Shown here: positions 52,203 to 61,408 of the stretch, piece after piece | Layout: every line of letters starts with the position of its first letter | How positions within the stretch are numbered: the first letter of the stretch is position 1 | From: Tissierella praeacuta DSM 18095 | GTDB lineage: Bacteria; Bacillota; Clostridia; Tissierellales; Tissierellaceae | DNA length: 64,000 bases | Direction: 5' to 3' | NCBI RefSeq assembly: GCF_900128955.1 | Contig: NZ_FQTY01000001.1 | Location: forward strand, 248,001 to 312,000 | Made by a program: the position numbers and the translations under genes | Notes under the pieces: generated by a model | The model's input: the letters and a program-made list of their open reading frames with translations, nothing else | What the model was told of the DNA's origin: nothing | The model's database searches: none

Positions 52203-52214
52203 GAACATTCGTTC
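52203..52214. promoter_or_regulatory. LexA box of recA (perfect)
   Basis: GAAC-ATTC-GTTC, within flanking C...; just downstream of the recA -10, over the start of transcription. Confidence 0.88.
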
Positions 52215-52221
52215 TAACTAT

Positions 52222-52250
52222 ATATTACAACATAATTTAAATTAAGTCAA
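52222..52250 (-). promoter_or_regulatory. recA promoter
   Basis: On the - strand TTGACT (52245-52250), 17-bp spacer, TAATAT (52222-52227). Confidence 0.7.
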
Positions 52251-53479
52251 TCATTTATTAATAAAAACTTTCTTAATTCAAAGAATGCTCTTATGGATGC
52301 TTTATTTTGTATAGACTCTCTATTTCCATTGAAATTACATTTGATAGGTATAGATATACCTTTATTTGCAATACACATATATACTAGTCCCACTGGTTTT
52401 TTGTCAGTTCCACCATCGGGTCCAGCAATTCCTGTTATAGATAATGCTAAATTTAAATTATTTCTAGTTAATAATCCATTAGCCATTTCTATAGCAGTTT
52501 CTTCACTTACGGCACCATACTTTTCTAATGTATCAGATTTTACTCCAAGTTCCTCAATTTTTGCATTATTACTATAAGTAACTATACTTCTGTCAAAAAC
52601 TTCAGATACACCAGGTATACGGCTAAATCTACTACTAATTAATCCTCCTGTACAAGATTCACAAAAACCAACCTTATAACCTTTTTCTTTTAGCAAATTT
52701 AAAACTATAGCTTCTATTGGGACATTATCAAAGCCATAGATATACTCATTAAATCTATCTTCTAGTATTTTAATTACATTATTTACTTTGTTTTCAATAA
52801 TATCTTTATTTTTTCCTTTACCTACTATTTTAATCTCAACTTCTAATTCTTTGGCGAATGTTGCAATTTTAATATCTGGATCTTTGTTTATCAAATCTTT
52901 TATTCGCATTTCTAGCTGAGATTCACCTATACCTATTATGTTAATAGATTTATTTATAATATTAAAATCTTCATGAAGAAGAGGTAGCACCTCATTGTTA
53001 AACATTAATTCCATCTCCTTTGGAGGTCCAGGTAACATTACTATTGTTCTATTATCTTTAGATAATAATATCCCAGGTGCAGTACCAATAGAGTTTTTTA
53101 AAAACTGACTTCCTTTTGGCTTCAAAGCTTGTTTTAAATTATTATTAGACATTGTTTTATTTAATTTATCAAATATACTTTTAATATTATTTTCCATATC
53201 TATGTCTTTAACTAGATCTAAACCTAATGCTTCAGTTATAACTTCTTTTGTCAAATCATCGTCTGTAGGACCTAGTCCTCCTGTTGTAATTATAAGATCT
53301 GCTCTTTGTAAAGATATTTTTATAATATCCTTAACTCTGGCTTTATTATCATCAACAGAAGTGTGATAATAAGTTTCTATTCCAATCTCTAATAGTTTAC
53401 CAGAAATGTATTTGCTATGAGTATTTAAAGTACTGCCCATAGTAATTTCTGAGCCTATTGTAATAATTTCTGCTATCAT
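52247..53479 (-). CDS. cinA: CinA: competence/damage-inducible protein, NMN amidase
   Basis: 410 aa. N-terminal MoaB/CinA domain (residues 1-170: TTGGLGPTDDDLTKE, MLPGPPKEM) and C-terminal PncC amidase domain (about 250-405: GFCESCTGGLISS, SITGIAGPDGGT). It recycles nicotinamide mononucleotide; the link to recA by position is old and conserved. ATG 53479 follows AAAGGTGAT; a GTG at 53488 is inside that site. The gene end overlaps the recA -35 by a few bases. Confidence 0.93.
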   Translation of the reverse strand: MIAEIITIGSEITMGSTLNTHSKYISGKLLEIGIETYYHTSVDDNKARVKDIIKISLQRADLIITTGGLGPTDDDLTKEVITEALGLDLVKDIDMENNIKSIFDKLNKTMSNNNLKQALKPKGSQFLKNSIGTAPGILLSKDNRTIVMLPGPPKEMELMFNNEVLPLLHEDFNIINKSINIIGIGESQLEMRIKDLINKDPDIKIATFAKELEVEIKIVGKGKNKDIIENKVNNVIKILEDRFNEYIYGFDNVPIEAIVLNLLKEKGYKVGFCESCTGGLISSRFSRIPGVSEVFDRSIVTYSNNAKIEELGVKSDTLEKYGAVSEETAIEMANGLLTRNNLNLALSITGIAGPDGGTDKKPVGLVYMCIANKGISIPIKCNFNGNRESIQNKASIRAFFELRKFLLIND

Positions 53480-53491
53480 TGTAATCACCTT

Positions 53492-54037
53492 TTATTTAAT
53501 CCCCATTTTAAGGGCAGATTTATTTTTATATATATAATCTATTCCAGATATTATTGTAAAAAATAATGAAATATATAGCATAATATAATCAAAGGGAAGA
53601 TTAATTAAACTAAACGGGAAATTATTTAGCAATAAAGCAATTATAGCTACTAATTGTGTAATAGTTTTTATCTTACCTAATGAACTTGCAGCTATATTTA
53701 TACCTTCTGAAGCTGCAATTATTCTAAAACCAGTGATAGTAAATTCTCTTGCAATAATCAAAACTACCACCCAACCAGGCACTTTACCTAATTCTACTAA
53801 AGAAATCAAAGCAGCTGATACTAAGACCTTGTCAGCTAATGGATCTACAAATTTTCCAAAATTAGTGATCATATTTCTGCTTCTGGCAACATATCCATCT
53901 AAGGTATCTGTTAGGGATGCTATTATAAAAATTGCAGCTGCAAAATAAGTATTATATGGAAGAGTAGAATATAATACAAACATGAATATTGGTACTAGAA
54001 ACACTCTGAAGATAGTTATTTTATTTGCTAGATTCAT
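53492..54037 (-). CDS. pgsA: CDP-diacylglycerol--glycerol-3-phosphate 3-phosphatidyltransferase
   Basis: 181 aa, about five membrane segments. The CDP-alcohol motif D-G-x2-A-R-x8-G-x3-D-x3-D is seen as DGYVARSRNMITNFGKFVDPLAD (about residues 47-69). It makes phosphatidylglycerol phosphate. It overlaps rimO by 4 bp (ATGA). Confidence 0.94.
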   Translation of the reverse strand: MNLANKITIFRVFLVPIFMFVLYSTLPYNTYFAAAIFIIASLTDTLDGYVARSRNMITNFGKFVDPLADKVLVSAALISLVELGKVPGWVVVLIIAREFTITGFRIIAASEGINIAASSLGKIKTITQLVAIIALLLNNFPFSLINLPFDYIMLYISLFFTIISGIDYIYKNKSALKMGIK

Positions 54038-55362
54038 TGGATTACCTCCCCTATCAAATCATACTCTAAATAATCAGTTATTTTAACTTCTATAAAATCA
54101 CCTAAAATTAATTCCTTAATAGAGTTAACATAAACAACACCATCAATTTCGGGGCTATCCATATATGTCCTGCCAATATAGGTATTATTGCCACAAAATT
54201 CTTCTATTAATACATTAAACTTTTTTCCAACCTTGTTCATCATAATATCCTCAGATATATCTTTCTGAAGTTCCATGATTTTATCTCTTCTACATTCTTT
54301 TATTTCTTCTGAAATTTGGTTTGGAAAACTGTAAGCAGGAGTATCTTCTTCTTGTGAATAAGTAAAAACACCTAATCTTTCAAATTTTATATCTTCAACA
54401 AAGTCTAATAGATCATTAAAGTACTCCTCAGTTTCTCCAGGAAATCCTACAATAAATGTTGTTCTTATAATTATTTCTGGTATTTCTTTTTTCAACTTAT
54501 TTATTAATAGTATAATATCTTCCTTATTTGTTTTTCGATTCATTTTCTTTAGAATATTATTATTTACGTGTTGCAATGGAATATCCACATATTTAACTAC
54601 TTTTTGATTATTTTTAATTGATTTAATTAGGTTATCATCAAAATTATCAGGATATAAGTATAATAATCTAATCCAAGTAATACCTTCTATATTATTTAAT
54701 CTATCTAACAATTTATATAAGGCATATTCATTATATAAATCAATTCCATAATCAGAAGTATTTTGACCAATTAAAATTATTTCCTTTACTCCATTAGAAG
54801 CTAAGTACTTTACCTCTTCTATTATATCATCCATTTTTCTACTTCTATGTTTTCCTCTTAATCTAGGAATAATACAATATGTGCAGAAATTATCACATCC
54901 TTCAGAAATCCTTACATATTCCGTAATATTAAAATTAATTCTTTTAACTTCTTCCAGATAAGCTACATCTATATTTCCTGTTTTTTTAATTCTTTTAGAT
55001 TTTAGTTCTAACTCTTTAATAACTAAGGCGATATCTTTTATATTTCCAGTACCAATAATTGCATCAATATCAGGAATCTCATCCATTAATTCTTTAGAAT
55101 ATCTTTCAGCTAAACAGCCCGCTAATATTAAGTATTTACAATTACCTTCCTCTTTATATTTAGTCATTTCCCAAATAGTTTCTATAGATTCTTCTTTGGC
55201 TCTTTCTATAAATCCACATGTATTTACAACAATAACATTTGCTTCCTCTAATGAATCAGATATTATATAATTACTTTCTTTTAATATACTCATCATTAGT
55301 TCCGAATCTATTTCATTTTTTGAACAACCTAAAGTAACAATGTAAATTTTTTTTGTTTTCAT
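54034..55362 (-). CDS. rimO: Ribosomal protein S12 methylthiotransferase
   Basis: 442 aa. Auxiliary cluster C13, C49, C83; radical-SAM cluster C156-x3-C160-x2-C163 (GCDNFCTYC); TRAM domain at the end. RimO rather than MiaB by TLGCSKNEIDSE and by the ftsK-rimO-pgsA neighbourhood. It methylthiolates Asp88 (E. coli) of S12. AAGGAGAG overlaps the end of ftsK. Confidence 0.94.
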   Translation of the reverse strand: MKTKKIYIVTLGCSKNEIDSELMMSILKESNYIISDSLEEANVIVVNTCGFIERAKEESIETIWEMTKYKEEGNCKYLILAGCLAERYSKELMDEIPDIDAIIGTGNIKDIALVIKELELKSKRIKKTGNIDVAYLEEVKRINFNITEYVRISEGCDNFCTYCIIPRLRGKHRSRKMDDIIEEVKYLASNGVKEIILIGQNTSDYGIDLYNEYALYKLLDRLNNIEGITWIRLLYLYPDNFDDNLIKSIKNNQKVVKYVDIPLQHVNNNILKKMNRKTNKEDIILLINKLKKEIPEIIIRTTFIVGFPGETEEYFNDLLDFVEDIKFERLGVFTYSQEEDTPAYSFPNQISEEIKECRRDKIMELQKDISEDIMMNKVGKKFNVLIEEFCGNNTYIGRTYMDSPEIDGVVYVNSIKELILGDFIEVKITDYLEYDLIGEVIQ

Positions 55363-55363
55363 T

Positions 55364-57535
55364 CTATCTCTCCTTAAATGTTGACTCTAAATCTTCTGGT
55401 GATAATAATACTTTTCTAGGTTTACTACCTTCATATCCTCCTATTACACCTCTTTCTTCCATTTCATCTACAATTCTTGCAGCCCTAGCATATCCAATTT
55501 TTAATCTCCTTTGTAATAATGAAATTGAAGCCTGTCCTTCTTCTACAACTAAAGATATTGCAGTTGGTAATAGTTCATCACTATCAGTAAAGGATATTTC
55601 TTTTGAATTTTCCACTACTTCAATAATATCTTCATTGTATTCCGTTATATCTTGAGCCTTAAGAGAATTAACTACAGCCTCTACTTCTTCATCAGATATA
55701 AAGGCACCTTGCAGCCTAGAAGGTTTTGAATAAAAAGATGGGTAAAATAACATATCACCTTTTCCTAAAAGTTTCTCTGCTCCTGCCATATCTAAAATGG
55801 TTCTAGAATCCACTTGAGAAGATACAGCAAATGATATCCTTGAAGGTATATTAGCCTTTATGGTACCAGTTATAACGTCTACAGATGGTCTTTGGGTAGC
55901 AACAATGAGATACATTCCTGCAGCTCTAGCCATTTGTGCAAGTCTACAGATATAATCTTCTATTTCTTGAGCTGCAACCATCATTAGATCTGCCAACTCA
56001 TCAATTATTATAACTATTGTAGGTAATTCTTCTCCTCCAGTATCTTTAGTCTTACTATTATAAGATTTTATGTCCCTAACATTATTTTCAGCAAATAATT
56101 TATATCTTTTTTCCATCTCTGTTACAGCCCAATTAAGTGCAAAAGCCGCCTTTTTTGCATCGGTTACTACTGGGATTAATAAATGAGGGATACCATTATA
56201 TATACTTAATTCTACCATTTTAGGATCTATAAGTAAAAGTTTAACATCTTCCGGAGATGATTTATATAATATACTCATGATTATTGTATTTATACAAACT
56301 GATTTTCCTGAACCAGTAGCTCCTGCTATAAGTAAATGTGGCATTTTATCAATAGTAGATACTATTGCATTACCTGATATATCTTTTCCAAGAGCCAATG
56401 GTATAGGAGAATCAATAGTATTATATGATTCAGAAGTAATTATTTCTTTTAAAAACACACTGCTTTTTATTTTATTTGGGACTTCAATACCTACAGCTGC
56501 CTTACCAGGTATAGGTGCTTCAATTCGAATATCTGATGAAGCCAAACTTAAAGCTATATTATCAGATAAAGATACTATCTTACTAAGTTTGATTCCTGGA
56601 GAAGGTTGTAGTTCATAGCAAGTAATAGTTGGACCTTTATTGATTTGTGTAATTGTAGCATCAATGCCAAAATTTTTCATTGTCTCTTCAATTATTTTGG
56701 CATTATTTAATATCTCTTTTCTATCATCACCATCTTGATTTGATATTGGAGATTTTAATAATGCCAAGGATGGTATATTATATGTAGAAATATGATTTTT
56801 ACTTTGTTTGTTCTTTATTTCAGCATCAATATTATTTATTTCTTCAGTACTCATTTCCTTTAAATTTTCTTTTTTTTGATTTTTTACATAATCTAAAATT
56901 TTAATATCCTTTTTAATATCTTCCTTATTTAGTTCAGGCTTTATCTCATTTATTATTTTAGGTTTAGCTCTTTGTTTTTTATCTTCATTAGTTTTTTTCA
57001 TATTTTTAGACTTCAAAAAAATATCTTTCACTTTAATATTGGTTATAATTAACGTGTTTATAATAATAATAAATCCTAAAACAAGATAAGAGCCTATTGA
57101 GCCAAATAGTCTGTAAATAAAAAAACCAAAGAAACTACCGATTATGCCTCCGCCTTTCCCAATTTTACTTAAGTTAAGGGAAGTATTAATCCTATCAATA
57201 AATTTATAATCAAAAGGATTTATTCCATCAAGCATAACCAATATGCTTAAAAGTATAAACCCCATAGATAAAATCATTCTTCCTTCCATATGTTTATAGT
57301 CTTCTAAGAAAAAGATAATTCCTGAAGCTATTATGATTAAAGGAAAAAAATAAGAGCCAAATCCCATTAAAGAAAAAGTAGTACCTTTGATTATAGAGCC
57401 TATTATGCCCATATTAGAGCTAAATAGACTTATCATTGATAATATACCTAATGCAATTACAATTATTCCTATAATATCTTTATTATATTTATTTTTTTTT
57501 TGAGTTTTTTTAATAGTTTTCTTTTTAAGGTTCAA
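55364..57535 (-). CDS. ftsK: DNA translocase FtsK/SpoIIIE
   Basis: 723 aa, the SpoIIIE size. Four membrane segments (residues 20-170), charged linker (170-250), alpha/beta motor with Walker A GATGSGKS (405-412) and Walker B IIIDELAD (509-516), and the gamma winged helix (about 655-720) that reads oriented DNA motifs. It pumps chromosome DNA into the forespore and across division septa, and in many species activates Xer recombination at dif. TTG start with AAAGGGGGGAG upstream. Confidence 0.95.
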   Translation of the reverse strand: MNLKKKTIKKTQKKNKYNKDIIGIIVIALGILSMISLFSSNMGIIGSIIKGTTFSLMGFGSYFFPLIIIASGIIFFLEDYKHMEGRMILSMGFILLSILVMLDGINPFDYKFIDRINTSLNLSKIGKGGGIIGSFFGFFIYRLFGSIGSYLVLGFIIIINTLIITNIKVKDIFLKSKNMKKTNEDKKQRAKPKIINEIKPELNKEDIKKDIKILDYVKNQKKENLKEMSTEEINNIDAEIKNKQSKNHISTYNIPSLALLKSPISNQDGDDRKEILNNAKIIEETMKNFGIDATITQINKGPTITCYELQPSPGIKLSKIVSLSDNIALSLASSDIRIEAPIPGKAAVGIEVPNKIKSSVFLKEIITSESYNTIDSPIPLALGKDISGNAIVSTIDKMPHLLIAGATGSGKSVCINTIIMSILYKSSPEDVKLLLIDPKMVELSIYNGIPHLLIPVVTDAKKAAFALNWAVTEMEKRYKLFAENNVRDIKSYNSKTKDTGGEELPTIVIIIDELADLMMVAAQEIEDYICRLAQMARAAGMYLIVATQRPSVDVITGTIKANIPSRISFAVSSQVDSRTILDMAGAEKLLGKGDMLFYPSFYSKPSRLQGAFISDEEVEAVVNSLKAQDITEYNEDIIEVVENSKEISFTDSDELLPTAISLVVEEGQASISLLQRRLKIGYARAARIVDEMEERGVIGGYEGSKPRKVLLSPEDLESTFKER

Positions 57536-57596
57536 AAAAAACTCCCCCCTTTAAAGTATATGCTGTAGTTATTATAGCATAATTTGGAATTCTATT

Positions 57597-58289
57597 CTAT
57601 TTATTTTTATCCTCTATCATAGTATCAAGTTTTTTTAAAGCTCTTGAAAATCCTCCTACTTCATCTATTAATTTATACTTTACTGCTTCTTCTCCAACTA
57701 ATATTGTTCCTACATCATTTGCAATTTCATCTGTTGAATACATTAGCTCATTTAATGTTTTGTCATCAATTTCTGAAGTTCTCAATATAAAATTGATTAT
57801 TCTTTGTTGCATTTTTTGAAAATATCTAAAGGTTTGTGGTACCCCAATAACTAAACCAGTAGTTCTAATAGGATGTATTGTCATAGTTGCAGTAGGAACA
57901 ATAAATGAATAATCTGTTGAAGTAGCTAAGGGTACTCCAATACTATGTCCCCCACCTAAAACTAAAGATACCTTAGGTTTATCTACTGAATTTATCAATT
58001 CGGAAAGTGCTAAACCTGCCTCTACATCTCCACCAACAGTATTTAAAATAATAAAAATTCCTTCGATTTTTGGATCTTGTTGAGCTGCTATTAATAAAGG
58101 AATAATATGTTCATATTTAGTAGCTTTTTTGTCGTTAGGGGAAATTGTATGACCTTCTATTTCCCCAATAATAGATATAAATTGAATATTATTTTTTACT
58201 TCTGGAATATTGACAGTACCTATTTCTTTAATATTTTCTAGTTTTTCCTCTTGAATTGGAGAATTATCATCTTTATTTTTCTTATTCAT
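57597..58289 (-). CDS. tepA: ClpP-like translocation-enhancing protein TepA
   Basis: 230 aa, ClpP/crotonase fold. Catalytic Ser in GGGHSIGVPLA and His in TIHPIRTTG; NTVGGDVEAGLAL forms the substrate-edge strand. TepA-type proteases lie next to spoIIIE in Bacillus (ymfB) and work at or near the membrane, perhaps on spore proteins. Charged 40-residue N-terminal extension. ATG with AGGAGG upstream. Confidence 0.88.
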   Translation of the reverse strand: MNKKNKDDNSPIQEEKLENIKEIGTVNIPEVKNNIQFISIIGEIEGHTISPNDKKATKYEHIIPLLIAAQQDPKIEGIFIILNTVGGDVEAGLALSELINSVDKPKVSLVLGGGHSIGVPLATSTDYSFIVPTATMTIHPIRTTGLVIGVPQTFRYFQKMQQRIINFILRTSEIDDKTLNELMYSTDEIANDVGTILVGEEAVKYKLIDEVGGFSRALKKLDTMIEDKNK

Positions 58290-58347
58290 ATTTTCCTCCT
58301 AAAATAATTAATATATATAGCATTTACTTAAAAAACAATAATATTCC

Positions 58348-58401
58348 TTATATAAAAAAATACATATATCCAAATTTGGATATATGTATTTTTTTATATA
58401 A
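58348..58401. terminator. 54-bp perfect palindrome, terminator of ylmC
   Basis: 27-bp arms meeting at 58374/58375 without loop; central CCAAA/TTTGG, A7/T7 runs outside. It ends next to the ylmC stop codon and on the - strand has T7 in the descending arm. Confidence 0.75.
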
Positions 58402-58641
58402 TTATTCAATCTCAATGATAATCATATCGTATCCTATTTTTCTAATTGTATTCCACGGTATTTCTATATCATTACTCTCCAAACCCAAAATTCTTAATCC
58501 TAATCTTTTTTCTGGTACTAACAAAGAAATGATTTTACCAGTTTCTTCATCAATTAAAAGATCACTATCTATTATCATACCAAGTCTACCACCATTATTT
58601 AAGTTTACGATTTCCTTTTGACCTAATTCAGATAAACGCAT
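58402..58641 (-). CDS. ylmC: YlmC/YmxH sporulation protein, PRC-barrel
   Basis: 79 aa. A single PRC-barrel domain: LSELGQKEIVNLNNGGRLG, DLLIDEETGKI, EIPWNTIRKIGYDMII. The YlmC/YmxH family is annotated as sporulation-linked; function unknown. In Bacillus ymxH also follows mlpA (ymxG). ATG with AGGAGGAG upstream. Confidence 0.9.
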   Translation of the reverse strand: MRLSELGQKEIVNLNNGGRLGMIIDSDLLIDEETGKIISLLVPEKRLGLRILGLESNDIEIPWNTIRKIGYDMIIIEIE

Positions 58642-58698
58642 AAAATCTCCTCCTATTAATTTATATTAAATAATATTATATAGATTTGAATAGTATGC

Positions 58699-58740
58699 AT
58701 TATCATTTATGATAATATCTTATAAGATATTAATATCCAG
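58699..58740. repeat. Intergenic repeat, copy 1
   Basis: About 40 bp with TTATCATTTATGATAA (hairpin) followed by ATCTTATAAGATATTAATAT. Differs from copy 2 (61305) at about five positions. Its right end overlaps the dut stop codon. Confidence 0.5.
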
Positions 58741-59161
58741 AATGACCAAATCCTCCATTACCTCTAGTAGTTTCATCTAAGTCATCAACTTCTATTAATA
58801 TAGCCTTTTCATATTTAATAAATACTATTTGTGCTATTCTATCTCCTTTATTAATTATATAGGACTCTTTCCCAAGATTAATTAAAATTACTTTGATTTC
58901 TCCTCTATAATCACTATCTATTGTACCTATTCCATTGGCTAATGTTATTCCATGTTTTAAAGCTAATCCCGATCTTCCTCTAATTTGAGCTTCATATCCT
59001 TCTGGTATTGAAAGGAATAATCCAGTTGATACTAAAACCCTATCTAATGGTTTTAACTCTATAGGCTCATTAATATTGGCTTGTAAATCTAATCCAGCTG
59101 CTCCCTTAGTCTTATATTCTGGTAATTCAAACTCAGATTTATTGATTACATTTATTTTCAT
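58730..59161 (-). CDS. dut: Deoxyuridine 5'-triphosphate nucleotidohydrolase
   Basis: 143 aa, trimeric dUTPase. Motifs: AAGLDLQA (1), GRSGLAL (2), NGIGTIDSDYRGEI (3, uracil site), GDRIAQIVF (4), and RGNGGFGHSG (5, P-loop-like tail). It removes dUTP from the nucleotide pool. ATG 59161 is 9 nt after GGAGG; a GTG at 59170 is too near. 15 bp from mlpA. Confidence 0.95.
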   Translation of the reverse strand: MKINVINKSEFELPEYKTKGAAGLDLQANINEPIELKPLDRVLVSTGLFLSIPEGYEAQIRGRSGLALKHGITLANGIGTIDSDYRGEIKVILINLGKESYIINKGDRIAQIVFIKYEKAILIEVDDLDETTRGNGGFGHSGY

Positions 59162-59176
59162 CTTAACCACCCTCCA

Positions 59177-60448
59177 TTAAAATAATATATTTTTTATTTT
59201 TTGTTCAATTAATTTTTGGTTTTTAATATCTCCTACATAGGCAATATTAATAGTTTCTTTATTGAATATAATTTTTATAATTTCTTCTATATTACTTAAA
59301 TTTACTTTACTAATTCTATTTAATATTTCATCAGGAGATTGTACTTTATTAAAAATTAATATAGATTTTCCTATTTCATACATTCTACTAAAGGTTCCTT
59401 CCATTCCAAGAACATAGCTTCCTTTTAGATGCTCCTTAGATTTATCTAGTTCATCTTTTGAGATTAAATTTTTTCTAATATCATCAATCTCATTACCAAT
59501 ATATTTTACAGTTTTTAATAATTGAGCTGGATGCAATCCTGTATATATACTTAATATACCTGTATCTTTATAAAATGATGGATATGACTCAATTGCATAA
59601 GCTAATCCTAAATCTTCTCGTATTTTTTGAAATAATCTGGAACTCATGCTGCCACCAAAAATATTATTTAATACTAATAATGCTTCTATGTTTTCAGAAA
59701 TAATTGGCAGTCCTTCCATTCCAATGCAAAAATTTAGTTGTTCTGTACTTTTGTTGATACCCTTTAATTTATTGGTAAATCTATAAGTATTCTTAGTTCT
59801 GCTATTACATTTATTAGAATCATTAAAATTTCCAAAGTAATGATTTAACATTTTAAAAACTTCTTTGGTATCAATTTTACCAGCTAATGATATAACTATA
59901 TTTTCAGGTATATAACTATCAAAAAAATAATTGATAATTTTTTCTTTATTTAAATTCTTAATACTTTCTTCTATTCCTAATATAGGATGACCAAGTGATG
60001 TATCTTTAAACATTATCTCATTTAATAGTTCACTAACCATATCCTCAGGTGAATCAAGATACATATTTATTTCTTCTATTATCACTGCTTTTTCTTTTTC
60101 TATATCTGATTCTGAAAAATTTGAATTAGTTAACATATCAGCTAACACATCTATAGCTATATCTATATGATTATATAAAACCTTAGCATAATAACATGTA
60201 GTTTCCTTACCAGTAAAAGCATTTAATTGACCACCTATATTATCTATTGTTTCTGCAATATTTTTAGCTGTTCTCTTTCCAGTTCCTTTAAATAACATAT
60301 GCTCTATAAAATGAGATACTCCATTATTATGCTTGTCCTCTTTTGCAGAACCATTATCGACTATAACCCCAATGGAAACAGAGTTGACATAGGGAATTCT
60401 TTCCATGACAACTCTTATGCCATTATCCAATTTATCTATTATATACAT
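59177..60448 (-). CDS. mlpA: M16 (pitrilysin) family zinc peptidase, MlpA/YmxG
   Basis: 423 aa. Inverted zinc motif HFIEH (HxxEH) near residue 46 and a downstream Glu ligand (EKAVIIEEINMY), then the second, inactive M16 domain with SSRLFQKIREDLGLAYAI. Order pnp-ylxY-mlpA-ymxH as in Bacillus. Cytoplasmic; the substrate is unclear. ATG with GGAGGAG upstream. Confidence 0.9.
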   Translation of the reverse strand: MYIIDKLDNGIRVVMERIPYVNSVSIGVIVDNGSAKEDKHNNGVSHFIEHMLFKGTGKRTAKNIAETIDNIGGQLNAFTGKETTCYYAKVLYNHIDIAIDVLADMLTNSNFSESDIEKEKAVIIEEINMYLDSPEDMVSELLNEIMFKDTSLGHPILGIEESIKNLNKEKIINYFFDSYIPENIVISLAGKIDTKEVFKMLNHYFGNFNDSNKCNSRTKNTYRFTNKLKGINKSTEQLNFCIGMEGLPIISENIEALLVLNNIFGGSMSSRLFQKIREDLGLAYAIESYPSFYKDTGILSIYTGLHPAQLLKTVKYIGNEIDDIRKNLISKDELDKSKEHLKGSYVLGMEGTFSRMYEIGKSILIFNKVQSPDEILNRISKVNLSNIEEIIKIIFNKETINIAYVGDIKNQKLIEQKIKNILF

Positions 60449-60465
60449 ATTCTCCTCCAGTATTA

Positions 60466-61179
60466 CTAATTGTTTTTTATTACATCACTTATTGTACCAA
60501 TTTTATAACCATTTTGGTATAGGTAATTTATTATTTCTGGTAATGCTTTAACTGTCTCTTCAGTTGGATGCATTAGAACAATTGCAGAATTATGTATTTT
60601 AGGAATAACTCTTTTAATAATTACATCTTTTGTACTATCTTTTCGCCAGTCAATTGTATCTATACTCCACATTATAAGTTCATATCCCAAGTCTTTTGCT
60701 GCTTTTACAGTATTATCATTGTAAGCACCTGATGGAGGTGCAAAATATTTTGAATCAATATCTAATACTTCCTTAATTATATTATGAGCTTTCACTATTC
60801 CTTCTTTATTTTCATTATAAGATAATTTATTATAATCTACATGACTATAACCATGATTTCCAATTTCATGTTTATCATTATAAATCATTTTTAAGATGTC
60901 CTTGTTTTTCTCTGCCCATTTACCAGTTACAAAATATGTAATTTTGATATCATTTTTTTTAAATATCTCTAACATATTTGGAATGTTTTCATTTCCCCAG
61001 TCTACATTACAAGCAAATGCGATTATTTTTTCATCAATATTTCCTTGATAATATACATCTGAATTAAAAGTTTCTTCTGTTTTATTATAGACCTTTAATA
61101 TACCTAAAGTTATTATAACTACTATTAAAACAATTAAAATGGTAATTAAAGTCTTTTTACTTACAATAACTAATTTCAT
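60466..61179 (-). CDS. Polysaccharide deacetylase, YlxY-like
   Basis: 237 aa. N-terminal membrane anchor (residues 8-30), then the NodB domain outside the cell: catalytic Asp in CNVDWG, zinc His pair in NHGYSH (HxxxH), FAPPSGAYND and a closing LMHPTEE. CE4 enzymes deacetylate peptidoglycan or related sugars; position between pnp and mlpA is that of ylxY, related to sporulation PdaB. ATG 61179 is 7 nt after GGAGG; the ATG at 61185 touches it. Confidence 0.87.
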   Translation of the reverse strand: MKLVIVSKKTLITILIVLIVVIITLGILKVYNKTEETFNSDVYYQGNIDEKIIAFACNVDWGNENIPNMLEIFKKNDIKITYFVTGKWAEKNKDILKMIYNDKHEIGNHGYSHVDYNKLSYNENKEGIVKAHNIIKEVLDIDSKYFAPPSGAYNDNTVKAAKDLGYELIMWSIDTIDWRKDSTKDVIIKRVIPKIHNSAIVLMHPTEETVKALPEIINYLYQNGYKIGTISDVIKNN

Positions 61180-61304
61180 ATACATCCCTCCAATATATTA
61201 TATATTTATATATATTCAAAGAGTTATGAAATTATCCTAAAAACTAAATTAGGGAAACCATTTTCATAGATTCCCTTTATTAATTAATTATTTTAATTTT
61301 ATTT

Positions 61305-61345
61305 GTTATCATTTATGATAACATCTTATTAGACATCAATATTGA
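61305..61345. repeat. Intergenic repeat, copy 2
   Basis: GTTATCATTTATGATAAC followed by ATCTTATTAGACATCAATAT, downstream of pnp; about 32 of 37 positions equal to copy 1 (58699). Confidence 0.5.
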
Positions 61346-61370
61346 AAATGAACATATATTTATAGGACAT

Positions 61371-61398
61371 AAAAACATGAACCTTATTTTGGTTCATG
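61371..61398 (-). terminator. Intrinsic terminator of pnp
   Basis: Arms CATGAACC / GGTTCATG, 7-nt loop, followed on the - strand by TTTTTATG. Confidence 0.8.
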
Positions 61399-61408
61399 CA
61401 TTAGTATT

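Noticed and set aside
58256-58621. 121-aa open frame on + strand over ylmC and the long palindrome
   Set aside because: Runs through a terminator and antisense to ylmC; artefact of AT-rich sequence.
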